From NCBI GenBank assembly GCA_903789665.1, contig CAIFEX010000002.1:124001-188000 (forward strand): a stretch of 64,000 nucleotides of DNA, read 5' to 3'. A model generated the notes under the pieces. That model did not search any database. It saw nothing but the letters and a program-made list of their open reading frames with translations, and was not told where the DNA came from. Both the position numbers and the translations under genes were made by a program. This document shows positions 8,977 through 16,100 of the stretch, in pieces. The stretch's first letter is position 1; each line of letters begins with the position of its first letter. Source of the DNA: an uncultured Clostridium sp. (lineage in GTDB: Bacteria > Bacillota > Clostridia > Clostridiales > Clostridiaceae).

Positions 8977-9033
8977 TTTATCTACGACCTTTTTATATGT
9001 TTATTTTACTTCAAAAGGAAGTATGTAACATCT

Positions 9034-9076
9034 ATTATAATACTGTAATTCTGTACTTACAAGTTGGAAACAACTT
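9034..9076 (-). promoter_or_regulatory. Promoter of the VIT gene with adjacent inverted repeat
   Basis: On the minus strand TTGTAA (9062-9057), 17-base spacer, TATAAT (9039-9034). AAGTTG-GAAA-CAACTT (9061-9076) lies at the upstream edge of the -35, in the divergent region shared with the EcsC gene; it could be an operator for either side (inference). Confidence 0.55.
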
Positions 9077-9156
9077 ATAATGGTTATAATAATTATAAAT
9101 GTATAGTAAAATAAGATTACGCAAAAAATAAGTAAATAAGTATAGGAGAAATTTAT

Positions 9157-9873
9157 ATGAATTTATATGAGGACGGGGCTCTTGAAGAGTTACTCCGGTG
9201 GAAGAAGGAAATGTTAAAAAAACCTAGCTCTACAAATGAATTTACAAAAAGAGTTCAGGAAAAATTAAACAGGTTCATCCCTGAAAAAGGTCAGAATATA
9301 ATTACCAAGTCCATAAAAAGTATGGTCAAAACAGTTATATTTGGATATAAATATACCTCTGGAACTCCTATTCACAATATGAATTTAGAATCCAGGGAGA
9401 ATTTAGTGAAGGGGAAAATGAAGTTTTACAGGAGTGCGGCTGCAATAAGCGGTGCAGGTACCGGAGGAGCTGGAATTATTGTAGGCTTAGCTGATTTTCC
9501 CATATTGCTTGGACTGAAAATGAAATTTTTGTTTGATACTGCCGGTATTTATAGTTTCAATGTAAAAAATTACAAAGAACGGCTGTACATACTGTATATA
9601 TTCCAAATAGCATTTTCAAGCCAGAGCAGAAGGAGAGAAGTTTATGAGATAATTTCAGAATGGGATAGTTATTGCAGATCGCTTCCTAAAAACAGGGATG
9701 ATTTTGACTGGAAGACATTTCAACAGGAATACAGAGATTATATTGACATTGCAAAGATGCTCCAGATTATTCCCGGCATTGGGGCGGCAATAGGGGCTTA
9801 TGCCAATTATAAACTGATGAATCAGCTGGGTAGTACTGCCATGAATGCCTACAGGCTCAGGGTTTTTAAATAA
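9157..9873 (+). CDS. EcsC family protein
   Basis: 238 residues. The central glycine-rich hydrophobic stretch AAISGAGTGGAGIIVGLADFPILLGLKMKFLFDTAG and the later IPGIGAAIGAYANYKLMNQLGSTAMNAYRLR are characteristic of EcsC proteins. Bacillus EcsC is encoded with the EcsAB transporter; its biochemical role is unclear. No ecsA or ecsB is adjacent here. ATG at 9157 follows ATAGGAGAAA. The protein is likely membrane-associated through the hydrophobic centre. It is followed 80 bases later by the pirin gene, in the same direction. Confidence 0.8.
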   Translation: MNLYEDGALEELLRWKKEMLKKPSSTNEFTKRVQEKLNRFIPEKGQNIITKSIKSMVKTVIFGYKYTSGTPIHNMNLESRENLVKGKMKFYRSAAAISGAGTGGAGIIVGLADFPILLGLKMKFLFDTAGIYSFNVKNYKERLYILYIFQIAFSSQSRRREVYEIISEWDSYCRSLPKNRDDFDWKTFQQEYRDYIDIAKMLQIIPGIGAAIGAYANYKLMNQLGSTAMNAYRLRVFK

Positions 9874-9955
9874 CTTTTATGAGTTTTAGTTCACTGATGA
9901 TGTTATAATAAAAACAGTATACAGATTATAACATTATTTGGAGGAGGAATATCGT

Positions 9956-10816
9956 ATGTCAGTTAGAACGGTAAGAAAAATAGTAAAGGGAAAAATACAG
10001 CAGGATGGTGCAGGAGTGAGGCTTTTACGGGTACTGGCACTGGATACAGTTGAAGAATTTGATCCTTTTTTGATGCTGGATGTTTTTGATTCGGAAAATC
10101 CAAAGGATTATGTAAAAGGATTTCCATGGCACCCCCACAGGGGGATTGAGACTGTTACCTATCTGATGAGCGGAAAAATCGAACACGGAGACAGTCTTGG
10201 CAATAAAGGTGTGATTGAGGATGGCTGCTGTCAGTGGATGACAGCCGGAAGTGGAATAATCCATCAGGAAATGCCGCAGCCTTCGAAGAAAATGCTGGGA
10301 TTTCAGCTTTGGATAAATATACCGCAAAAGGACAAGATGTGTACTCCAAAGTACAATGACATAAAAAAGGACAGTATACCTGAAATAAAAAGAAAAGATT
10401 TTAGCGTAAGGATAATTTCGGGACACTATGGGGACACTCATGGAGCTTTTAGAGGAGAGTATGTAAAAGCTGGCATTTTGGATGTTAATATGGAAAAAGA
10501 TGCTGAATGGTCTATTAAAACTGATGCTGAATACACTGTATTTGTATATATTTTTAGCGGATATGGATATTTTGACAAAAATGAAGAACGTTGTTGTATT
10601 CAGGGAAAAAGTGCAGTTCTATTTAATACGGGAGAAGAAGTCAGGATTCATTCCGGAAAAGATGGAATGCGTTTTACGATATTTATAGCAGATCCTCTTA
10701 AAGAACCTGTAGCCTGGGGAGGACCTATTGTTATGAATACCAGGGAGGAACTTGAAAAGGCTTTTGAAGAAATTGACAGTGGAACCTTTATAAAGGACGC
10801 TAAAGATACTAACTAG
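9956..10816 (+). CDS. Pirin family protein (bicupin)
   Basis: 286 residues from ATG 9956, chosen because GGAGGAGG lies directly upstream at 9939-9947; the in-frame TTG at 9938 lies in that site. The N-terminal cupin carries the pirin metal ligands in PFLMLDVF, FPWHPHRGIETVTYLMSG and the following histidine in KIEHGDS, then GSGIIHQEMP. The C-terminal cupin is typical and closes with PLKEPVAWGGPIVMNT. Some pirins act as quercetin dioxygenases; for most bacterial members, including this one, the substrate is unknown. Cytoplasmic. Single gene, followed by a hairpin without a T-tract. Confidence 0.88.
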   Translation: MSVRTVRKIVKGKIQQDGAGVRLLRVLALDTVEEFDPFLMLDVFDSENPKDYVKGFPWHPHRGIETVTYLMSGKIEHGDSLGNKGVIEDGCCQWMTAGSGIIHQEMPQPSKKMLGFQLWINIPQKDKMCTPKYNDIKKDSIPEIKRKDFSVRIISGHYGDTHGAFRGEYVKAGILDVNMEKDAEWSIKTDAEYTVFVYIFSGYGYFDKNEERCCIQGKSAVLFNTGEEVRIHSGKDGMRFTIFIADPLKEPVAWGGPIVMNTREELEKAFEEIDSGTFIKDAKDTN

Positions 10817-10842
10817 GTCAGCTGCAGTTTTTGCATTAAAAC

Positions 10843-10870
10843 AGCAGATAATTGTGTAAAATTATCTGCT
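10843..10870 (+). terminator. Hairpin after the pirin gene (weak terminator)
   Basis: AGCAGATAAT (10843-10852) pairs perfectly with ATTATCTGCT (10861-10870), 8-base loop. No T-run follows, so termination is uncertain. Confidence 0.45.
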
Positions 10871-10966
10871 TCACCAATTCCACGTCTGCATTATCATCCT
10901 TGTGGAAACTCTTCCAATTTTCAAAAATTAACCTGTATAAAGATATGTAGTTATTAAAACTATATG

Positions 10967-10995
10967 TTGAAATATATAAATATATATGATATTAT
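10967..10995 (+). promoter_or_regulatory. Promoter before the Imm53-like gene
   Basis: TTGAAA (10967-10972), 17-base spacer, TATTAT (10990-10995); about 80 bases before the gene start. Confidence 0.6.
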
Positions 10996-11076
10996 ATTCA
11001 TATAAAAGATGCCAATTGTGCACTGTGCATTAGGTAAAGTAATAAATATTCAGATCGAAATTAAAAGGAGCAGATT

Positions 11077-11367
11077 ATGCCTATTATAGAAGTTCTTCAA
11101 GAATGGTATAAAAATATATCCCAAAACAGCATGTGCATGGGAATACATATAGAAACCGTAGATAATTCCGGGTGGTGCGTATGCATTGACTTATTTGAAA
11201 CGGCTTATGAAAATAGAAGTTTTCAAACTGTGTGCATGAGAAAGAGCCGCAGCAATTGGTTTAAATGTACCAAAAAAAATGGACTGTTTAAGGGCAGCGG
11301 TGGAGTTCAGAACCTGGAGGATATTTTGAAGGTATTTTATTGCTGGATAAAAGCCAGAAAAGCTTAA
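11077..11367 (+). CDS. Immunity protein 53 (Imm53) family protein
   Basis: 96 residues. The sequence EVLQEWYKNI, IHIETVDNSGWCVCIDL and GSGGVQNLEDILKVFYCWI fits the Imm53 family: an N-terminal LQxWY, a central I-x-T-x-D-N-x-GW strand, and a C-terminal GGxxNLxxIL. Imm53 proteins neutralise toxins of polymorphic or contact-dependent toxin systems in the producing cell. No toxin gene (no long repeat protein, no small nuclease-like ORF) is visible in the neighbourhood, so this looks like an orphan immunity gene. ATG at 11077 follows AAAAGGAG. The next gene starts 29 bases downstream and may be co-transcribed. Confidence 0.7.
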   Translation: MPIIEVLQEWYKNISQNSMCMGIHIETVDNSGWCVCIDLFETAYENRSFQTVCMRKSRSNWFKCTKKNGLFKGSGGVQNLEDILKVFYCWIKARKA

Positions 11368-11396
11368 TTCGTGTATTTTGAGGGAGGTAAAATAAT

Positions 11397-12110
11397 ATGG
11401 AGACAAAAAAGAATTATAATTTAGTTGTTTTTGGTGATTCAATAACAGAAGGAGTTGTATATGACAGCAGAAAAAGAAGGTATTCAAATCTCAAAAATTG
11501 CTTTGCCAATCTAGTTGGAAGGCATATTAAGGGTACAGTATGTAATTCTGGCAGGTTTGGAAGTACAATCAAAAGGGGAGTAAAGAAAATGTACAATGAT
11601 GTTATAAAAAAGACCCCGGATATCGTATTGATAGAATTTGGTGGAAATGACTGCGATTTTAACTGGAAAAATATAGCCGATGATCCTGATTCCAAACACA
11701 AGCCCAAGACAGATATTCTAACTTTTCGTGATATATTGTCCGATATGATATATACTTTTGACGAATCCAATATAACTCCAGTGCTTATGACACTTCCCCC
11801 AATAGATTATAAAAGATATTTTAATTGGATAACGAAAGGAAATGAGACAGCTGAAAAAAATGTTTTAAAGTGGCTGGGATCTAAAATAGAAATTTACAAT
11901 TGGCACAGAAAATACAGCGAAATGATTACAAGGGTGGCACATAAGACAAAGACTAGTTTAATTGATGTACGATCTGGAATTCTCAAACAAAATGACTATA
12001 GTAAATTTTTATGTATGGATGGCATTCACCCCAACATGGAAGGGCATTCTCTTATTGCCAGCATAATACTCAATTTTGTCAAGGACAATTATAGCTTTTT
12101 ATTGATTTGA
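11397..12110 (+). CDS. SGNH/GDSL hydrolase family protein
   Basis: 237 residues. Block I VVFGDSITEG carries the nucleophilic serine, VLIEFGGNDCDF is block III with the oxyanion Asn, and CMDGIHPNMEGHSLIA is block V with catalytic Asp and His. No signal peptide is present, so it is probably cytoplasmic. The family hydrolyses esters or acetyl groups of lipids, carbohydrates or peptides; the substrate is unknown here. ATG at 11397 follows GGGAGGT. The stop overlaps the next start by 4 bases (TTGA), suggesting coupling with the DUF4434 protein. Confidence 0.88.
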   Translation: METKKNYNLVVFGDSITEGVVYDSRKRRYSNLKNCFANLVGRHIKGTVCNSGRFGSTIKRGVKKMYNDVIKKTPDIVLIEFGGNDCDFNWKNIADDPDSKHKPKTDILTFRDILSDMIYTFDESNITPVLMTLPPIDYKRYFNWITKGNETAEKNVLKWLGSKIEIYNWHRKYSEMITRVAHKTKTSLIDVRSGILKQNDYSKFLCMDGIHPNMEGHSLIASIILNFVKDNYSFLLI

Positions 12111-13438
12111 AGAATAATGTGGGCATGATGAGCATATTAATTTTATGTGAATGTGAATATGCGTGGTTGGTGATTGCGTTTATGTTAAGAAGTCCTTTTT
12201 ACAAAATATTTGACTGCCGTGGTGAAAAAAAACAGGATAATTTTCCAAAAGCATCAGGTACATTTATTCAACCTGATATGGTAACGGAATGGGACGATTT
12301 TCAGTGGCAGAGAGAACTTTCATATTTAAAAGAAGTTAAAATGAAATATATTGTAATGAATACTTTTGTGGTTCAAAATCAAAATATAAGAAGAGTGTAT
12401 GGGATCTCAACGGAAAATGGTAACAGGGTGGAAAAAGTGGATATAGTTGATATCTGTCTGAGAAATTGTGAGAAGTTGGGCTTTAGAGTATTTCTTGGGA
12501 TCGATTATAATGTTTTATGGTGGAAAATTGGGCCCAGAAAACCAAAATGGTTATATGAACAGATGAAGAAGGGAAATATGGTAGTGCGGGAACTGTATGA
12601 AAAATACCATGATAAATATAAAAATGCTTTTTATGGATGGTATTGGACTTATGAAGTGGATAATCTCAATTTTAAAAATTTCAGGGATTTTGAGATATTG
12701 GCCAATGCGGTGAATATAAATTTGAAATATATGGACAAAAATAATATGCGGCTGCCCTTTATGATATCGCCTTTTATGAATTCAGAATATTCAACTCCGA
12801 TGACCTATGCGGATAATTGGGAACATTTTTTTAAGACAGCTGGTTTGAAGAGAGGAGATATATTCTGTCCGCAGGATTCAGTGGGAGGCGGCGGACTTGA
12901 TATAAACCAGGTAAAAAATTGGTTTCAAGCTCTTGGAGAAGCTGTAAAATCAAAAAAGAAAGTTTTATTTTGGGCCAATGTGGAGACTTTTGATCACAAT
13001 AATTGGTCAAGTGCATTCATTAAAAGATTTATAAGACAGATGAAACTTGAAAGCCCATTTGTAGATGATATAATTACTTTTTCTTACAGCCACTATTATA
13101 GCCCTAGTAACATAAATGGTGGTTTTCACAGAGCTTATAAAAGATATTTGTACAATCATGAAATTTCCAATAGAAGACCGGAGCCACCTAAATGGGTTAA
13201 GATTGACAGGATGGACGGGAAAGTTTTAATTCGGTGGGAAATATCCGGAAATGCAGCAGGATACAGGTTATATTGCAATGGAAAAGAAATATATCACCCT
13301 GTTGTACAGAGAAAATATGGGGGGAATAAGGGACAGGTATTTGGAAAATTCGTGTATGAAGATATTTCGGTAAAATCTAAATATCAAATAGAGACCGTGG
13401 ATTTTTGGGGTAATGTATCAAAAAAAATTACAGCGTAA
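12107..13438 (+). CDS. DUF4434-type (glycosidase-like) protein with N-terminal hydrophobic segment
   Basis: 443 residues if TTG 12107 (4-base overlap with the previous gene) is used; ATG 12125 or 12128 are alternatives and none has a clear Shine-Dalgarno sequence. Residues about 7-28 form a hydrophobic segment, either a membrane anchor or a signal. The middle (about 48-350) looks like a TIM-barrel glycosidase-type domain: SGTFIQPDMVTEWDDFQWQRELSYLK, YGWYWTYEVDN with an acidic pair, and ISPFMNSEY. The last 80 residues (PPKWVKIDRMDGKVLIRWE...) look like a fibronectin-III-type domain. The likely role is extracellular carbohydrate binding or cleavage, in pair with the SGNH esterase; the substrate is unknown. 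Confidence 0.65.
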   Translation: MKNNVGMMSILILCECEYAWLVIAFMLRSPFYKIFDCRGEKKQDNFPKASGTFIQPDMVTEWDDFQWQRELSYLKEVKMKYIVMNTFVVQNQNIRRVYGISTENGNRVEKVDIVDICLRNCEKLGFRVFLGIDYNVLWWKIGPRKPKWLYEQMKKGNMVVRELYEKYHDKYKNAFYGWYWTYEVDNLNFKNFRDFEILANAVNINLKYMDKNNMRLPFMISPFMNSEYSTPMTYADNWEHFFKTAGLKRGDIFCPQDSVGGGGLDINQVKNWFQALGEAVKSKKKVLFWANVETFDHNNWSSAFIKRFIRQMKLESPFVDDIITFSYSHYYSPSNINGGFHRAYKRYLYNHEISNRRPEPPKWVKIDRMDGKVLIRWEISGNAAGYRLYCNGKEIYHPVVQRKYGGNKGQVFGKFVYEDISVKSKYQIETVDFWGNVSKKITA

Positions 13439-13499
13439 AAGTATTGTATATTATCCTGGTATTGGGGCTATTGTCTTCATATTTTTTATAAAATATGTT

Positions 13500-13545
13500 A
13501 TCCTATAATAAATGATATTCATTATCATCTATTATAGGATCTTTT
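13500..13545 (+). promoter_or_regulatory. Long palindrome with Fur-box-like core and embedded -10
   Basis: ATCCTATAATA (13500-13510) and TATTATAGGAT (13530-13540) are perfect inverted arms. The core TGATATTCATTATCA (13513-13527) matches the Fur 7-1-7 consensus TGATAATNATTATCA at all but one position. TATAAT (13504-13509) could be a -10 for the methyltransferase gene. Alternatively the whole hairpin, followed by CTTTTATTTC, is the terminator of the DUF4434 gene. Both readings fit. Confidence 0.5.
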
Positions 13546-13601
13546 ATTTCTCAGAAAGCTGTATGACTTATTTTAGTTGAAATATTGAAAGGGGCGGTAA
13601 A

Positions 13602-14414
13602 ATGGATGTCAAACAACCTGATTATGGGAACTGGGTTCCTCTAAAAATCATATATGTACTAGGTATCTTGTCTATTATAATGATATGTATCAGCATAGTT
13701 AGCTTTGGAAAATTTTTCTTTTTGATGAATTTACCTGTCTATATTTTATGGATCCTGCGAATACTTGCTTTGGCAATTACACTAATTGTTATGGCATTTT
13801 TGCTTTATATGCTGATCTCCCGGTACTTGTTTTCTTATAACGGAGGGGCTGTTTCTTCAAAAATACTGGATTATGTACTTGGACATCTACAATGGGACGG
13901 GAGCGGAAAACTTCTGGATATCGGCTGTGGAAGCGGGGCAATGACTGTAAAGGCGGCAAAAAAGTATCAAAGGGCAAAACTTGTGGGAATTGATTACTGG
14001 GGAATAGAATGGGATTATGGAGAGGCACAGTGCAGACAAAATGCCAGCCTTGAAAGAGTTGATGACAGAATTGATTTTACAAGAGGTGATGCAGCAGCTC
14101 TTCCATTTGAAGATGAATACTTTGATGCTGCCGTAAGCAATTTTGTATTTCATGAGGTAAAGAGCCAGAAAGATAAAAGATTGGTGGTGAAGGAAGCTCT
14201 CAGAGTAGTTAAAAAGGGAGGGGCTTTTGCCTTCCATGATCTTTTTCTGGATAAAAATCTTTATGGGAATATAGATGAATTCGTTGAGGAATTGAAAAAT
14301 GAAAATATATCTGAAATTGCAGTTATAAAGTCAGAAGATGAGATAAACATACCCAGAATACTTAAACTTCCATTTATGCTGGGCAGTACAGCACTGATCT
14401 ACGGCAAAAAATAA
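13602..14414 (+). CDS. Membrane-anchored SAM-dependent methyltransferase
   Basis: 270 residues. Two N-terminal hydrophobic helices (about residues 14-36 and 45-72) precede a class I methyltransferase domain. Motif I is LLDIGCGSGAMTVKAA and motif II is KLVGIDYWG. Motif III is the acidic DFTRGDAAALPFEDEYFD, and motif IV is AVSNFVFHEV. The end (GGAFAFHDLF, LGSTALIYGKK) is complete. Known chemistry: methyl transfer from S-adenosylmethionine; the acceptor is unknown. ATG at 13602 follows AAAGGGGCGG. The Fur-like palindrome upstream may regulate it (inference). Confidence 0.82.
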   Translation: MDVKQPDYGNWVPLKIIYVLGILSIIMICISIVSFGKFFFLMNLPVYILWILRILALAITLIVMAFLLYMLISRYLFSYNGGAVSSKILDYVLGHLQWDGSGKLLDIGCGSGAMTVKAAKKYQRAKLVGIDYWGIEWDYGEAQCRQNASLERVDDRIDFTRGDAAALPFEDEYFDAAVSNFVFHEVKSQKDKRLVVKEALRVVKKGGAFAFHDLFLDKNLYGNIDEFVEELKNENISEIAVIKSEDEINIPRILKLPFMLGSTALIYGKK

Positions 14415-14529
14415 ATTGAATATTTTTAGTTCCCGAAAATATGAAGTGTTTTTTCTTTTAAAATCGTTATTATTATAGAGGGGAGGTGCAATTAAACACA
14501 TATCCTAAAAATTAGAAAGGGGAAAGAGT

Positions 14530-15147
14530 ATGGTAAGTCTTCTAATATTATTAATACCATTTTTTTTAGTAGTGGTATTAAATATTATGTTGAAGAAAAA
14601 TAGTAAGAAGTTTGGAAAGAAAATATTATGGCAACACCGCTTATTCGGGTATCTTTTTATATTGTATCTTATGATTAATTTAGTACAAGTAGGTGTTCCT
14701 TCTTGGTTTGAATGTAAAATAAGTTTAAATCAAGGACAACCAATATTTCATACTGATAATATGAATTTAGTGCCCTTTAAAGATTCATTGGACATTACAA
14801 GTATACTAAATATTATATTATTTATGCCTTTTGGAATCTTTTTGCCAACTTTGTGGGATAAATACCGTAAGTTATTGCCAACATTTTGTTATGGATTCAC
14901 TTTTTCTCTTATTATCGAAGTAAGCCAATTGTTTACAAGAAATCGTACTTTTGATATAAATGATTTAATTTTTAATACTTTAGGAACTGTATGCGGTTGG
15001 GTAGTTTTTAATAGTCTTAGAGAGATTTTTTATAAATTAGCTGATAAAACAGTAGTTAAAAGTTTACCTAGCGATACTTTTATTAGTAAATTAGAACCAC
15101 ATTTATACATTGTGATTGCTTTTATATGTGTTTTTTTTTCATATTAG
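14530..15147 (+). CDS. VanZ family membrane protein
   Basis: 205 residues with about five hydrophobic segments. VanZ signature elements are NLVPFKDS, ILFMPFGIFLPTLWDKYRK, FSLIIEVSQLFTRNRTFDINDLIFNTLGTVCGW. VanZ gives low teicoplanin resistance in enterococci; most chromosomal members have unknown function. Start ATG 14530 after AAAGGGGAAAG. The gene is visibly more AT-rich and uses more TTA/AAT/ATA codons than its neighbours, suggesting separate origin. Confidence 0.85.
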   Translation: MVSLLILLIPFFLVVVLNIMLKKNSKKFGKKILWQHRLFGYLFILYLMINLVQVGVPSWFECKISLNQGQPIFHTDNMNLVPFKDSLDITSILNIILFMPFGIFLPTLWDKYRKLLPTFCYGFTFSLIIEVSQLFTRNRTFDINDLIFNTLGTVCGWVVFNSLREIFYKLADKTVVKSLPSDTFISKLEPHLYIVIAFICVFFSY

Positions 15148-15219
15148 TTTATCTGTAATGCTTTTATGATATACTTATAATTAATTTGTAAATTGTTTTG
15201 TAATTTGGAGAGTGTTGTA

Positions 15220-15819
15220 ATGGGCAGGGCATATACGGAAGAAGAAAGAGAAAAACTTAAAATAAGGATCAAACAACTGGGAAAGGAAATGTTTGAAAAA
15301 GAGGGCTTTAAGAATTTCCGGATTCAGAAGCTGACTAAAGAGTCAGGGATTTCCCTGGGAGGGTTTTATACTTTTTTTGAAAACAAGGAATCCCTTTACA
15401 GGGAGATTTTAAATGATGAAAAAAATAGAATACGTGCAAAGATAATTGACTGGGTGAAAAAATGTCATATAGGACCAAGAGATTTTTTTATAGAGATTGC
15501 AGACAAGTTTCAGGAAAAAGCCAGGGAAAACAAATTGTATGAAGCCAGGGAATCATATAACCTTGTAGATGAAGTACTTCTTGATACGGAAGATACAAAT
15601 AAAAGAGAAAACCTGGCTTTCATACAGAAGCTCAGAGAAATATGGGAAGAGAGGGGCATTTATTTAAATGGATCCAATGAGGAAATATATGGGACACTGG
15701 CCTTGTTTGGAGTTGTGGCCATGAAATGGTACGTAATGGATGAAAGTGTGTTTGAAAAATTATATGTGGAAGTCTGTGACAATTTAATTGGGAAAATAGC
15801 AGGAACAGCTGATTCTTAG
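15220..15819 (+). CDS. TetR/AcrR family transcriptional regulator
   Basis: 199 residues from ATG 15220 (GGAGAG upstream); the in-frame start at 15193 lacks a ribosome site. The N-terminal HTH is FRIQKLTKESGISLGGFYTFFENKESLYREIL, the classic TetR helix-turn-helix with the GxFYxxFxxKExL tail. The C-terminal ligand domain is unspecific. A perfect 15-base inverted repeat lies 43 bases downstream inside the promoter of the next operon, so this regulator most likely represses that operon (small membrane protein plus PEP-synthase-like kinase). A weak -10 TATAAT for the regulator itself lies at 15176-15181. Confidence 0.88.
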   Translation: MGRAYTEEEREKLKIRIKQLGKEMFEKEGFKNFRIQKLTKESGISLGGFYTFFENKESLYREILNDEKNRIRAKIIDWVKKCHIGPRDFFIEIADKFQEKARENKLYEARESYNLVDEVLLDTEDTNKRENLAFIQKLREIWEERGIYLNGSNEEIYGTLALFGVVAMKWYVMDESVFEKLYVEVCDNLIGKIAGTADS

Positions 15820-15861
15820 CATGAGATAAGTTTTTTGCAGAACAGTGAAATTACGGTACAT

Positions 15862-15908
15862 TTTATCTATGAAAAAATATTTACTTTTTCATAGATAAAT
15901 AGTATAGT
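15862..15908 (+). promoter_or_regulatory. Promoter with 15-bp inverted-repeat operator (putative TetR site)
   Basis: TTTATCTATGAAAAA (15862-15876) and TTTTTCATAGATAAA (15885-15899) are perfect inverted arms around 8 bases. The promoter TTTACT (15880-15885), 17-base spacer, TATAGT (15903-15908) has the right arm exactly inside its spacer. This is the expected geometry for repression by the TetR protein encoded just upstream. Confidence 0.7.
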
Positions 15909-15947
15909 TAAAGCAGGTTATGAATAACTTGAAAGCAGGTTGATGAT

Positions 15948-16100
15948 ATGAAATCAGTGAGAACAATAATCATATTCATTGTCCAGCTGTGGTTGTTCAG
16001 ACAGATGAATACCTTGTTTATTACGCTGTTTGTCATGGGAACCATTTCTCTTGCCGCCCTAAATTTAGTTAATAGAAATTTATTGAAAAGGAGTGAGTGA
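15948..16100 (+). CDS. Small membrane protein (50 residues)
   Basis: ATG at 15948 follows AAAGCAGGTTG, and the frame runs to TGA at 16098-16100. The first ten residues (MKSVRTIIIF) lead into a hydrophobic segment containing VQLWLF. A second hydrophobic stretch follows (TLFITLFVMGTISLAALNL), ending in a basic tail RNLLKRSE. Its stop overlaps the GTG start of the following gene by four bases (GTGA), a typical coupled arrangement. It lies directly behind the TetR-type operator, so it belongs to that operon. I do not recognise a family; a role at the membrane with the drug-modifying-like enzyme is only a guess. Confidence 0.6.
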   Translation: MKSVRTIIIFIVQLWLFRQMNTLFITLFVMGTISLAALNLVNRNLLKRSE

